NCBI RefSeq assembly: GCF_022539665.2
Contig: NC_081335.1
Coordinates: 4,092,001-4,156,000, forward strand
Reading direction: 5' to 3'
DNA: 64,000 nucleotides
DNA from: Daphnia carinata
Taxonomy: Eukaryota; Arthropoda; Branchiopoda; Diplostraca; Daphniidae
Numbering within the stretch: position 1 is the first letter of the stretch; every line of letters begins with the position of its first letter. This document shows, in pieces, positions 1 to 12,385 of this stretch. The notes under the pieces are model-generated. The model did no database searches. It had not been told where the DNA came from and was given only the letters and a program-made list of their open reading frames with translations. The translations under genes were made by a program, and so were the position numbers.

Positions 1-971
1 TTGAAAGCCTCGAAATCGCTTGTGATGTTTCCACCAGCTCTTTTAGCCGCTATTGCCATGGACGATTTTAGTTCATTGAGGGAGGCAAAAATAAAAGTCT
101 TCCCAAGAAAAAGTGACTTTCTTTCTTCCTTTGGAATGAAACTTTGCTTGCCAAACTGTCCAAGAGCTGGTCCAATTTGTGGGGTGTATTGTGAGGCATC
201 AGGGATTGGACTATAGGGATCCTGTTCAAGAAGTGACACCCATTTCTCAAAAAAGTCCACCACCACAATTGGTATGGCAGCAAGCAAGCTATCTAATACC
301 TTATGACAGAAATAGAACAGCAGAGGTTTACATTAAAATGATCAACTGTATACTTTAGGGGAAATTGCATACCTTTTGTGTAAGCATGATTTTATCTGTT
401 ACTAAGTGGGTGATTCCACGCTGCCATTCAGAAAGGGATTCTGCCCCTAACATGGTTAGCTCTTTATTAAGTCGTCTTCGCTCAGCAGACCCAAGAGCTG
501 AACACACTACAGAAATGTTTTTCCATTTGACTATCCACTCATTTTTTACTCCAAAATGAAAAGACGAATCAGCTTCCACATTAACCCATGTTTTTGGTTC
601 AACTTTCCCAGTATTTGTTGCAGAAGGATTAATGAATACCCCATATGTTGATCCTAAGTCCATAATTTTTAACGTTGGTTGGCCCGATACCTAGTATAAT
701 AGGATAGTAGTTTTATAATGCCAGCAAACTAAAAGTATTCAAATGGTTACTTCACCTGTGTTAAGGGGGAATAGTCGACAGTGAGCTTTAAATGTTGCCT
801 ACTAACGGATAGGTCGTCGGAAACTTCGATGGTACATTTCCTTCTACCAACGATATATTCCTTATTCAACAGATAAACAGTTTGACCTGCACGTGAAGTA
901 GATAATATAGAATATAAATAGATACAGCCATTTAGTTACATACCATCACTTTTCCTTTGTATAAACCACAT
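1..971 (-). CDS. nbs: nibrin (NBN/Nbs1), N-terminal part, truncated by window edge
   Basis: Partial gene for nibrin, the phosphopeptide-binding adaptor of the MRE11-RAD50-NBS1 complex that acts at DNA double-strand breaks in the nucleus. Four exons are read on the minus strand: 971-944, 886-756, 690-373 and 299 to beyond the edge, all with GT-AG borders and compatible phases. The protein starts MWFIQRKSDG, continues into a forkhead-associated domain (YIVGRRKCTIEV, then SVSRQHLKL and LDLGSTYGVFIN) and then into tandem BRCT repeats (ITHLVTDKIMLTQK; VVVDFFEKW; GKTFIFASLNELKSS). The FHA residues R in VGRRK, the SRQH motif and GSTYG are present, as expected for phosphothreonine binding. The start ATG is followed at once by a short first exon, as in other NBN genes. 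The C-terminal half, including the MRE11- and ATM-binding regions, lies outside the window. Identification is by remembered family sequence; confidence is high. Confidence 0.9.
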
Positions 972-1547
972 ATTTCGATTCTAATGGTTCACTTCGAATT
1001 TTTTTAACATACGAAGCGAACGCAGAGAACTTTAAAGAGCAGAAGCATATGGCTACGTAAACACCGTCTGCATTGACGTTTGGCGCCAAATAGTAATTTC
1101 AAAATTCCAGATTATATTATATCCCTGGTATTAGCGCTATGTAATTTCTAACACCGAACAACATAATAAATTTTCTGCAAAATTAGCAATTTCGTAAAAC
1201 AAATAGTCTGTCGGTTTCCTAAAAGCAAAATCAGCATTTGTATAAAACGCATTAAGGGATTTTATTTCTACATCATTCCTCATCCTTTGAAGATACCAAA
1301 TTTCCACAACTAAAGAAATCAAACAAGCTGTTTTTTTTTAATCAAAGAGACACTGTACATGTATTACAACCGGTTTGTCTCACATTTACCAAGTTTTAAC
1401 GTTGAGGCACCTTTTTTTTTGTTTAGTTAGAAGCAGTGGTGTTACATAAGGGAACATTGTTGGAAATAAAATTAACTGTCAGCACTGGAACAAGAAAAAA
1501 AACATTTACTACGAATGGATAGGAAAGTGAGAACGACCTTCTTTTTC

Positions 1548-4500
1548 TCAGACTTTTTCATCCGTTGGCGGAACCATATTATAGTATGAGTGGTCTGGAA
1601 ACCTCTCCAGCTCGATGTAATCCGTTTCGGACATGAGCAGCTGTTCGAGTAGCTCAACAAGTTCGTTGAAGGCTGGCCTCTGAGCAGCATCCTTCTCCCA
1701 ACAATAAAACATGACGTTGTACACTTCTCTTTTGCAGTGGTCCGGCTTTTCTAGTCTGTAACCTTCACGAACTTTCCTCATAACAGCATCGGCCGTCATA
1801 CCCGGGTAAGGCGTGGAGCCTAACGTAACAATTTCCCAAAGTAGTACGCCTAAAGTGGTAAAGATAAAACAAATTTGCTTTGCTGTAATTCTGCAAAAAT
1901 AAAGTTTTAAAAATATTTTACCAAAACTCCAAACATCAGTTTTGGAAGAAAAGACGTTATCATAAAGACTTTCCGGTGCCATCCATCGTATGGGTAGACG
2001 ACCTTCTGATTTACGTTCGTAAATGTGATTTCCCATTATGTCACGGGCAAAACCAAAGTCAGCCACTTTGCAAACACGTTCTTCATTGATGAGTACGTTG
2101 CGGGCTGCTAGATCTCGATGAATAATCTGTAGAAAATGAGATATCGATTATTTTAATGAAAATATAACGAAACACTATTAAATAAGACATACCCCTTTAG
2201 AGTTTAAGAATTCCATGGCCCTAGACACTTGATAGGCAAATGAAGTGAGATCGCGTGAGCTCAAGTGGCTGCTGGCGCCATATAAGTTGCCATAATAATG
2301 ATCGGCCCTGGATTGTCTTAAAAAGGACTGTAGTTTACCGCCGTTTACGTATTCCATAATGACGAAAACAGGATCTAAAAAGTATGCGAAAATATCAAAA
2401 TACGCTATTATTAAATGGGAAATAACACCAAAAATCTTTCGTCGAGCTTAGAATCAATAATTTATCCTATGTTACCCATTTAATGGCCTATGAATAACAA
2501 ATGCGGTACTTTATTCCACCAAAAAGCCTTGGAGTCGTTTGACCCTGTTTCGCATCAAGCATTTTGAACGGTTTCTTTATCACGTGGGAATAAGAAAGAA
2601 ACCAAAGACCATTTCTCATAAAAGCCTTTTAAGGCTTTCGACGTTTTGCCGACCGACAAGTTCTTTGATTATTATTACACATTAGCCGACTGGAATTTTT
2701 GATGAGATGATGAAGTCGACGAAGAATTACCTTTGTCCGTGCAACATCCGAAAAGTGTTACAATGTTAGGATGGGGCTTGAGGCTTTTCATGACTTGCAG
2801 CTCCTTCAGCAAGTCCTGTCTCTCTTTGTCTCCTGCCGATTCTTTCAACGTTTTGACGGCAACGAATGATGAACCCTCAAGGCCTAAACGAACACAACAA
2901 TTTTCAGAAATCATTAAAAAAAACTCACGAAATAAAATTAGCTGATTTTGCACAGGGCAAAAGAAAAAGTCTTACCAGCGATGTTGAGTGCTTGACATTT
3001 CCAAACTTGGCCGAAACATCCCTCTCCCAGAATGCTAATGACGTGCAACCGATGACGAGGAAATTCCCAGCCATCTTTCGTTTGGTTCTTGTTCCTCTAT
3101 TTCATTAGCACATCATTCAAATTACACTGAAAATATGAATTGGAAAATGCTTCAACTCTCACCCATTCCTGATCAATCTCGCCTATATGCCATGACTCGT
3201 AGCGATTGCTGACAGCTTTCTTGCTCGTCCAATGTTGTAACGAAATGGCGTGTTCATCCTGGTCAGCTGAAGATGTTGTCGTGTTACTCATTGTCTTGAC
3301 AGCCTCGATTTTCGTCTCTTTCTCTTCATCTATCGACGATGAAGGGCCACCTTGGCTGGCTCTTCTTGGACGTTTCGATCGCATCCAGATCATAGACGAG
3401 CCCAGAATTACCAAGATAATCAGCACGAGCCCGACGATGACCGGTACAATTACAGCGGTGATTGCAGGTTCAATGCGATCCGCTTTAACTACACCTGGAT
3501 CGTCGGTTGATGTTTTCTCGGTCGTTTGAGTCTCTGAGATACCTAGCTGAGGCATTCTTGAAGCTAAAGCTTTGATCGGTACTGATGGTGTGATTGACCA
3601 ATCGGCCCGTTCAGTCACTGGCTTAACTGGTGGTGGCACGAAGCTATTACCTGTAATCAGACCAATATTGTAAAGTTTATGCCACCAACTGTGTCAATTA
3701 TTTTTTATTTTGCTTACTAAAATCCACTTCTTTTGATGAAGAACCGGGTAGAGCCGGTGGCGACGGAGGCCGAGGTGGTAAACCAGGTGAGGTGGGGGAC
3801 GAAAGAATAGGTGGCGGTTTAACACTGGCCGGTAACGGAAAGGAGTTGAAACGATTATTAAGTGGCGGTAATTCCGATCCGTCAGAGGGTGTCACTTGGA
3901 TGACAATATCCATTTTGGCATTATAGACTCCGTCGTTGACGCCAGCGCCAATCATGAGCCGTTGGCCACGCATTCCATTGATTGGTTCCTTGAGATAAAC
4001 AGCACCTGATCTGGAATCAACGCGGAAGAAGGGCGAGCCATCGAGGAAACGCAAGCCAGGCAACAATGAAGGTGATCCAACGAAAAAGTTGAGCACGTCA
4101 TTGTCCGAATCTGACCCTCGGAATTGGTTCACCCGCGTACCGACGGCTGTGTTTTCAGGTAAACTCCAAGATCGTTCAGCTACGATGGTGGGCGGGGTGT
4201 TGCACTGAGCTGCGAAATTACGCGTGTTCAAATTACATGGTGTCAGTTTCCAAGGACGAATCTCTCCTACAGCCTTCCGAGTTCCTCAAGTAACTAACAC
4301 TCACCCCAATTTATTCTTTCTCGTTAATTATTAGCAACCTGCTGCAAGGCAAGTGAACGAATTTTTCAACGGATTTTTTTTGTAAATTAAACGCAAGGGG
4401 ATACAGTCTAAAGTTGTTAACCATAAAAAGTTCAATCATCTTCACTACCTCATCATTTACTACTGACCATCATTTTAAGATAAATTATGTATATCCTTAT

Positions 4501-4659
4501 CGCTAAGTGTTATCTTTTCGTCATTTGTCCATCTACGTATTATTAAAAAAAGCAATTGCAAATACACAGTCTGACTCGACTCGTTTCGTCAAGGTTACGA
4601 GTTCTCTTACCTATAGTCCAACACGAGATAAGCCAAACAAGGATGCAGAAGAACTCCAT
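1548..4659 (-). CDS. Cad96Ca: Cad96Ca/Stitcher-like receptor tyrosine kinase with one cadherin domain
   Basis: Complete single-pass receptor tyrosine kinase of 663 codons. Exons: 4659-4611, 4209-3718, 3650-3163, 3096-2976, 2883-2731, 2374-2193, 2126-1922 and 1849-1548; phases agree at every junction. Exon 1 encodes a signal peptide (MEFFCILVWLISCWTI, joined to AQCNTPP). A single cadherin repeat follows (about residues 22-125, with SWSLPENTAVGT and FFRVDSRSGAVYL), then a proline-rich stalk, a membrane helix (about 243-268, VIVGLVLIILVIL) and a kinase domain. The glycine loop GEGCFGQVW, VAVK lysine, HRDLAARN catalytic loop, DFG, IRWMAPESL and WSFG are all present. The tail ends DYIELERFPDHSYYN, typical of Drosophila Cad96Ca (stitcher), a receptor linked to epidermal wound healing and growth. 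It lies in the same orientation as the nibrin gene, 577 bp upstream of it. The 5' UTR is not defined. Confidence 0.93.
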
Positions 4660-7400
4660 TCCGAGCGAACAGCACAAAACCGATTCTCAACTTTCAATTT
4701 CTTGTCGCACGTACTTCAGTCGCAACCAGATGCAATCAGAAAACCATGTAAAAACAAGTCGAATAACCCGAAATTCGGGTTTGCAGCGGCATCACCTGAA
4801 CCCGAAATCAATTGGCTTGACAATTTGCACACACACACGAACACACAACACGAAATTAAAATAAATCACTGTGTTAACAAATCACTAACGAAGAAGCGCC
4901 GACCGGGAAAGATTCCGGATCTCGGCTTCTTTTTTTTTTTTGGTTTTACTAACTCGTTCTTTTTCTGCTTCTCTATAGTTCAGTGATGTAGCTGGTACTG
5001 AAGGAGACTGAGGGAAAAGAGTAGTAGAATAAAAAAAACAAAAAACAAAACACACACAAAAAAACGGAAAATAACTGAGAGGAGGTAGCAAAGAGAGAGA
5101 GAGCGTGAGTGCCTTCTGATGACGTCCAAGACTCGAGTATTTGGTTGGCTTCGAGGCCAAAACCCTCAGGTGGTTTCACGTCTTCGCCATTCTACACCTT
5201 TTCCGTGCGCGGACGAAGAGAGAGATGCAAAAAGGGTCGCTGTGTGTTTGTCTATGCTTCGTTTTCACGGTGGAAGGAACGTTTAGTTTTACCTTTTTTT
5301 TTTATTTTGAGCCCACATACATTTCAAAGTATTGCCGAACCCATAGGAAAAACTCGTCCTATGACATCATTTTTCATTTGATTTTTTTTTTTTTTTTTAG
5401 TAACAATTACCCAGAATAAGGCACTCGAATTTTTATTTTCTCAGAGCATGTGTTTCGTAGGTTGTGATCTCACATCCAATGGGGAAAACCGAAAATTCTG
5501 CAATTGCAACTTTTTTTTGTGAAAGTCAGGTGCTATTGCTGGTTTTTGTTTAATTTCGTCTTCTTTGGGCTATGCTCAACCGAAATGCTTCAGGCAAGTC
5601 ACTGGTTGCTATTCAAATGCCTCTTTAAGGTTCCATTATTCTCTGGCCAGCTGAATAGATCATTCAGTTGACTTGCATAACAGACGATTTATTATTCTTT
5701 ATTTACCACGATTGAGTAGAGGTTTATTGCTGATACGATAGCTGACTCGATAACGAAATAACGACGACGAAAACGTCTCAGTCAAGGAAACAAGAACTTT
5801 TTGAACAAGAAAAAAAAGTCTGTCAGTCTTTGAATATTGTGCTAATGTGAAATATTTTTCAAGCAAAAAAAGAGCATTCATGGACAGGTGAATTGATTAG
5901 CTGTCATGGATTGTCATTTTTAAAAAAGTCTAGTTGAGTGAAAACATACGTTCTTGTTTGCCTTTAGGTGCGCCAAATCGACGGACGAAATCCGGTTTCG
6001 ATGGATGACCTAGGCATCTTCTATGTAGACAGAAATTGCCTTAAGCCTAGGTGGAGTTACAAAGGTTAATGCCGTCAGGATGCAAACCGATCAGTCATCT
6101 TGATTTATTTCTCTCTGCTAACGTATGTGCATTTATTCATGCAAATGTCTAATTCAGATGCAATAGCCGGACGTGCTCTAGAAGACGCCCCGCCTCTCCC
6201 AAGGCATTATCGTGTGTTTGTAATAACCTTAACATAATCTACTGGTCAGTTGTTCTGTGCAATTGCGTATTCACACTGGAACGGAATTTGTCGTAGAACG
6301 ACTTAACTTAGGCATTTAATGATGAAATTCCCCCACAGAGATTCTAGTTCGATGGACTGAAATGACAGCCGCCCTTACCGGTTTTGGCGATATTTTTGCC
6401 AATAGATGGGGTTCCCTACGGTCAGGATTACAACCCTTGTTTCGCCTACCGAGCCAGAATGGTCCGGAGTATGCATGTCAAGGGGCGCCAGTACCTTACG
6501 TACCTAACTTGGAACTCTTTCCCATGCATGCAAAATATTCCTCATGTTATGATACATCCAAAAATTTACATTGTTGTGTAGCTTTTTTTGTGTGTCCTAA
6601 GTAATAATTAGAGTCGACGAAGCATCTGAAACCAGATTTCACGCTTGCTGAATGTTTTAATTGTGCCGCTAGATGGTTCACCCCTGAAAGCCTCCCGTAG
6701 ATCCATTATGCAGTTGGTCTTCTTCTTCTCTTCGGGCTGGATTGCTATATTAACGCTGTCAATTGTTTGCTTTGTGCTAGTTAAAAATCTTTCTGCCTAA
6801 CTTAACAAAAAAATTGGAAGTAGAGCTAGGAGAATAGTTAAATTTCTGCATGTCTACTTCGCACAAACAACGACAGTGAAGACTTATGATATCAAAACCT
6901 AACATAAAATGTTATGTTGTGTTGTTGCGTAAAAAAGAAACTACAGTGACTTCACCAAAACAAATTAGGTATTTGATCTAGCTTGTTGGTAGCAAGCATG
7001 AGGAACCTTCTCCGCTTTTATAGTAAAAAGTGTGCATGATTTAAGGAAAAATCTATTGCCCCCCAGAATCCGGGGGGTAATAGCATTTTGTCTATTCTTC
7101 TAGGCTTTCAGAAGTTAAAATATGATGTAAAAACAATATCTTTACCTCGTTTATTCACTAGATATAATGAATGCTATTCTTCATCTTGAGAATCTGTTAA
7201 TCAGTTACTTAATTGTAACTCACCTACATCTAATAATTTTTAGACACTTTTTCAATTACAGAACTATGTGCCCTCATTAGTTAAGAATGTTCAGGTACTG
7301 GGGACAATAATTTATTTAAGAGGAAGTTGCAACATCCAACTCAAGTTTGCCTCTACAAAGATTGACTTTCTAGATCCTCTAAATCAATTGTGTGTTTCAT
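4660..7400. other. non-coding stretch upstream of the receptor kinase
   Basis: I see no convincing gene. The part next to the receptor kinase (4,660-5,400) has short homopolymers and a GA-rich tract and probably holds its promoter and 5' UTR. Short open frames on either strand lack homology, splice sites or codon bias. A frame near 6,362-6,604 (+) reads through without stops but resembles nothing I know. Around 6,660-7,250 the DNA is AT-rich and shows no structure by eye. Confidence 0.5.
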
Positions 7401-8275
7401 CCTAAGTATATCTATGCCCATTGACTAGTCTATCTGGATTTTTGCAGGAAAGTCCAGCTGTGTCTCAGAAGTGCATATACGGTTGTAACAAAAGGAATGG
7501 GGAGTCGAGCTAGATTGACGAAATGTTCTGTCAACGAGGTAAATCAGCTCTCTTTGGATGTTTTTTCTAAATTATGATTTTGTGCATTTTATTTCAGTTG
7601 GCAGGCTGTTTTAGTTGTAAAATCGTTTGAAGCCTGAGCAATGTTTTTGCCTTTATATACAATCCTCAAATCTGTCCCTGGACGTGTGAGGGGAGGCACA
7701 GAAGTCTCATAAGAGTGGATACATGATTTTAACATGAGGAACCAAGAAGCTTGGCAGATTGACAGATCTGCCAATGAGGAAAACCATTTTCTTCTTTGTT
7801 TTTCAAGACTCACTTTGTTTATTTTGTTGCGATTGATAGGCTTTTCAGTTGGAAAATTATTGAACCCTGAATAACGTTGAACGCTCTGATCTTTCATATG
7901 AGTTGTGGATAATTGAAGAGAAGTCCAGGTATACCTACAGAAGGCATTTGTGATTGTAACACAAGGAACTAAAAATTTCTGCCCACAAGGTAAATTTAGT
8001 TTCATTTTTCAAAATTATCATTCTGTTAGTATTGTTGTAATTTACAGGTTATTTAAAAGCTATTCAAATGAATAAAGGAAAAAGACAAGGAAGTTCAACC
8101 ATTTGAATCCTAAGCAATGTTAATGGACTCACTGCTTCTTGATGAATAAGGGGTTACTCTGCTTCTGGATATTTGAAGCCAAGTCCAGATGTGTCTCTAG
8201 TGTAACATGTGGAACCAGGAAGTTTAGCCAGATAGAAGGATTCTAAAAACAAGGTAAATTTTCTTCTCTTGAGAT
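7400..8275. repeat. degenerate tandem repeat, about three units of roughly 300 bp
   Basis: Three diverged units share the same order of short blocks. A block resembling AAGTCCAGNTGTGTCTC lies near 7,450, 7,918 and 8,170. It is followed by GTAACANAAGGAA-like and then CAAGGTAAAT-like blocks near 7,535, 7,988 and 8,250, and then by a TTTATGATTTT-like AT-rich block. Between units lie pieces such as GAACCAAGAAGCTTGGCAGA. The recurring CAAGGTAAAT has the form of a splice donor. Function unknown; it could be an old tandem duplication of a non-coding exon. Confidence 0.45.
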
Positions 8276-8339
8276 CATGATTTTATTAATTTTATTGCCA
8301 TACCACTTACATACTACTCAGTTGGAACTCACAACTAAA

Positions 8340-8610
8340 CGAATGGAGGGCTCGCAAAGCCGCACTTTCTCATTGTCGCCACAGCTTTGCCGCATTATCA
8401 CCGGATCTTGCTTTCAACATCCCCATGTGTTCGCTGTCATCGCCGCCATATCTGTGCTATCATAGTCGTGGCATCTTCGCCTCATCATCGTCGCATGTTT
8501 GTGTCATCAGCGCCGCATCATCATTAAATCTTTGCCTCAGCATCACCTCGTCGTTTCCACATCTTCGGTGTGTCATCGCCATCGTCTTAGCAACGCCACC
8601 CAACGAGGAA
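8340..8610. repeat. degenerate CATCGCC/GCCGCAT minisatellite-like stretch
   Basis: About 270 bp are dominated by loosely repeated 9-12 bp words such as CATCGCCGC, TCGTCGCAT and CATCATCG, ending at GTCTTAGCAACG. The period is irregular. The stretch is open in one frame on the plus strand, but this follows from the repeat composition and I do not call a gene. Confidence 0.4.
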
Positions 8611-8959
8611 TACCGAAGGTGATCGTGCCCTATCTCTCTGCAGTACTCCCCATGATATTGTTTTGTTTGTAGTCGTGTATTGCTGTTAGTGTGCTATTTA
8701 ATTTAATCTGTTGGCTGCCACCATGCTTTTCCTCTCCCCTTTATTTAGCTGTAGGGACGAGCCGTGCTGTTCTGCCTTATGGTCGTGGTGGAACTGAATC
8801 TTCAATTGCAGGTGGCATGCTTATACTTTTATTAAATTGTTCTTCAAGCAATAAGAAGTGTCTGGTTGCCAATGGCAGGTACATCAGTGCGCTGAGATGG
8901 TGTTAGACGGAAATCTACCCAGTTGCAAACTGCCATGGGCATTCCCTTGTAGAAAATTA

Positions 8960-11240
8960 AATCGATTTGAACTTTAGACCGCCTTAATCCTTGGGATAAC
9001 AACCCCATGGTTAGACGCCATGATTGCTCAACGGCCCAAATCGGAAAAACCTGATCATCTTCTGGATTCCATTTGCGGCTCACTGTACGTAGCTGACCAG
9101 ACCATTCTCAATCCGTTCCAGCATTTCCAAGAATCGTTAGAAAGAGGTCAAAGTCTGCCGGCCTACACATTAACCAACTGCATCGGATTGGAACTGATCT
9201 ACGAAGGTACCGAATTCAAAATACAGGCCACATGATCGGGGGACTAATAGTTATTGTCTCGCACCTTAATTGATCATACACAAGAACTAGAGATGCACAG
9301 GATTGTCGATGTTTCCTTTCTCTTTTCTGTTGGTGGTGCTAGTTACAACACCTACATGAAGAGGTCGACTATCGGGTCGTCATCGGTGACCCCAAACCTG
9401 GATTTTCGAGGAAAAAAAACGACCCCACAATCCTTCGCACACCTAGTGCTGGCAAGCTATTTGGCTTCATGGCCGAGGAGAGAGCCGATCATGATATCTT
9501 TTCCTTACTACCCAAGGAATTATCCACTTATCCAGTGCTAACGCAAAGTCAATGCTTATCTGAATTGTAAATTTGAATTAATCGTTTCTTTGATTCCCTT
9601 TTTTTCGGTTGGAAGAAGGTGATATTGCACGCAGTATTTTGTGTTAGAAAGTCAATTTGAAAAGGGGTATTAGGATAAATGCGTGTTGATGTTACATGAG
9701 AAAACTAAGGAGAATGGCTGTTATTGTGCATGTTATGTTTTCTCATTCGCAGACGAAAAAAGAAAAAATTTGCCGCTCACGCAACTCAACGACCATCGCG
9801 AACCTGGTCTTACCGATGAATTGGCTACCATTCTCAAAGAATTTACTATGCTTACACGCCCAGAAAATGCTAAAGGGGCTCTTAGAATGAGAGGAGTGCG
9901 ATTTTCGTGGACAAATCGATTGTAATGACGTAACCAACAAGAATTTGCTTATCCCATAGGTGCTGATTGCCGCGTACTAGCCCGCTTATGAACTTCGATA
10001 CGATTAAATGGAACATATTTTCTGGTTGGCCATTGTTATGGTCACCACTTGCATCCAGAGAATCTCCATTCTCTGCTAGCGTTTGCCGTTCTTACACGTT
10101 TTACGAATTAACGTGCCTCAAACATAAGGATTTATCGAACAATCCCTGTGTCGTTCACCTCGTCACCTCCGTATCGCATCCCACACAACAAGGCTGCCAA
10201 TATGAATTTGGCTATGTCTCATATCCCAAGTTTTGACGAAGTACTATTTGACCTACCCACTGAACCTCGAAAACTGCAACCGATCAAGTTGCATGGCTGC
10301 CTTCTATCATTTAGAAGACCTCGTGAATCACTTAAACGAAATGATGGAGGTATTCGAAGACTCGCGACCCTCCGAAGTGGCATGCTCCCGTCCGTACAGC
10401 CGACGAACAGATTGCAAGCATTTATTCCTGAATTTTGCCCCAACAGTCTTTATGGACCCTTCTATAAGTGCAGAGTGTAAGAGCCAGCATCATGCGATAC
10501 GGTCTTCGTTTGTGGAAACTCTACGTTCTCCAGGTTCGTTTTCAGAACAAAAAACACGCGTAAACAATTGTTAAGCCCAATTTGGTTCATGATGTAGAGA
10601 CTGAGCTGAAGATGATTATCCAGCAGACGCATAATGGAAAAAACTGTGCTTATTTGAGTGTGCCTTAACAATGAAAGCGGATATTACCTTTACATATGTA
10701 TGTATAGAGAAACCACTGATCCACCAACAGGAGTCGCCATATTTGAAGCTTATTGACCTTGTCCCGGTCTTCTCTACGGCCCCAAAGATTACTTTGCAGT
10801 TTAAACAATTCTGGACACAATCCAGCGGCACCAACATAGGTATCTGATTGTTCGGATATGTTTTGAAAAACGTGTAGAATGAACACATTACCCGCTACCA
10901 GAAAGTGAACATTCTCGTTATCGAATTATTAGTTTCCTCTGCTAAGTTGGTATTAGACGTCTAAAAAAATATAGTCGAACAACAAAGACTCCTGGGTACG
11001 TTACTCATTTATAAGCTCATCCTTTGTTAGGATAATTTTTTTATGTCTGAATTGTCTGATGGAACTTCAGATGAGAACAATATCGGTATGGTAGCGTGGA
11101 GAGCCAGACCCATCACATCAGAGTACCCAGCTGGTCGTGAAATCATTATAATTTGCAATGATATCACGTTAGTGATCGGCTATGTTGGTTCACCGAGAAT
11201 CCCCGTCGTTCTGGAATGATTGCTGGAGAATTTCACACGA
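8960..11240 (+). pseudogene. acetyl-CoA carboxylase remnant (central part, biotin carboxylase end to carboxyltransferase start)
   Basis: A decayed eukaryotic acetyl-CoA carboxylase (cytosolic malonyl-CoA synthesis) is recognisable in scattered blocks in the correct order. 9,017-9,235 resembles the end of the biotin carboxylase half (WLDAMIAQRPKSEKPD, SLERGQSLPAYTLTN, LELIYEG). 9,345-9,480 resembles the start of the biotin carrier region (NTYMK, YRVVIGDPKPGF, NDPTILRTPSAGKLF). 9,790-9,890 resembles the central domain (GLTDELATILKEFTML). 10,120-10,460 follows (NNPCVVHL, LEDLVNHLNEMMEV, RTDCKHLFLNFAPT). 11,045-11,225 reaches the carboxyltransferase start (GMVAWRARPITSEYP, then SGMIAGE). Frames change repeatedly, stops interrupt, and the biotin-lysine MKM motif is missing, so no enzyme can be made. 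It ends just before a cluster of MITE-like elements. A second copy lies in reverse at 19.1-21.4 kb. Confidence 0.8.
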
Positions 11241-11324
11241 CTACAATGCACATCAAATTTTTAATCTCACTCACTCATATTCGTGTTTTGTTTACAGGGT
11301 AAATCTTCATTACGTCCTGAATAC

Positions 11325-11620
11325 GTCATTAAATCTAGATAACTATATATGATTCTGATTCAAAATTTAACAAGGAACACGAAAACGAAATTTGTGTTTA
11401 CGTAGAGTTTATGGTTTTTGAATAATCAAAGAAGTTTGATGTGTCACGCTAGCGTTGTAGCGTACTGGCGCGCTAGTAATGGTTTCGATTGGCACACACA
11501 CTAATTTTATATTTTAGATTACTCCAAAACTATAAACTCTATGTAAAAACAAATTCCATTTGCGTGTTCCTTGGTTAATCTTTATTCAGAATCATCTATA
11601 GTTATCTAGATTTAATGCTA
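11325..11620. mobile_element. MITE-like element with inverted ends
   Basis: The left end reads ATTAAATCTAGATAACTATA and the right end CTATAGTTATCTAGATTTAA, an almost perfect inverted pair. Homology continues inward through GATTCTGATTCA / GAATCATC, AACAAGGAACACG / CGTGTTCCTTGGTT and TAGAGTTTATGG / CTATAAACTCTA. The arms are about 90 bp around a roughly 110-bp centre, and there is no reading frame. Family not recognised; a non-autonomous DNA transposon is the likeliest reading. Confidence 0.6.
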
Positions 11621-11629
11621 TTATTTTTT

Positions 11630-12012
11630 AATTGGAAAAAATTTTAAGCCCGACAATATAAGCGCGGGCTTATTTTTTAACCCAACTTTTACCGTTTTTT
11701 ACGTTTTATTCAAAAACTGTTAGTCCCGCGAAAAAACAACCCTTCTATTCGTGATGCCCGTTCAATTCTTCATCGAAACCATGTATTAAAGCGAAATCTA
11801 AAATTTTACCAAAATTGAAAAAGTAAGAAGGCCTTCTCACTTTTCCAATTTTTTTCAAATCCTAGATTTCATTAAAAATACATTATTCCGATTCGGAATT
11901 GATCGCTGATCACGAAAATGGGGTATATTTTTATATTAGGCTTCTACTGTATAAACCGTAAAAAAACAGAAAGTCGGGCTTATTTAGTCGGGCTTAAAAT
12001 TTCTTCGGTCAG
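11630..12012. mobile_element. second MITE-like element with AAGCCCGAC ends
   Basis: AATTTTAAGCCCGAC near 11,650 is mirrored by GTCGGGCTTAAAATTTC near 11,990. Inner partial inverted blocks follow (GCGGGCTTATTTTTT against an internal copy near 11,970; a CTTCTCAC/AAAAAGTAAGAAGG segment in the middle). Total length is about 370 bp, with no coding capacity. It sits between the first MITE-like element and the palindrome. Confidence 0.5.
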
Positions 12013-12016
12013 TGTA

Positions 12017-12385
12017 TGTAGAGAATTAACTAGAAACGTGACCGATAGATGGCAATAGCAGCAAAACAGAAAAAAGGCCAATATTTTTTATTTTTATTTT
12101 GGGTGAAACGGATTGCCATATATTTTCAAGCCTTTAACTTCTTGAACATCGGGAGCCGTTGAGTGAAGGAAAACTGGATAGCTTACCAATAGATGGCTAT
12201 ACCGTTTGGTGGGTCGTCTGCTGCATAAATCGAAGTTTTACCATATGTAAGCTTGTATGGCAATCCGTTTTACACAAAAAAAAAAAAAAAAAAAATTCGC
12301 CAAAAAAAAAAAATAATCACACTTTTTTCTATGTTTCCGACACGTAGCCATCTACCGCTCAGACTCGTTATTACTGGCGTAGGCA
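12017..12385. repeat. foldback element with CGGTAGATGGC-type ends, left copy
   Basis: GTGACCGATAGATGGC at about 12,038 is mirrored by GCCATCTACCGCTCAGAC at about 12,347. Inside, GGTGAAACGGATTGCCATA (about 12,100) is mirrored by TATGGCAATCCGTTTTACAC (about 12,257). Related copies lie at 17,370-17,590 and 17,610-17,710, so the same short family flanks both outer ends of the large palindrome. No reading frame. Confidence 0.55.

Noticed and set aside
4885-5179. Minus-strand open frames with a hydrophobic stretch, as a possible signal-peptide exon of the receptor kinase
   Set aside because: The hydrophobicity comes from a poly-T-rich stretch, and a better signal-peptide exon (4,659-4,611) joins the cadherin exon in phase.
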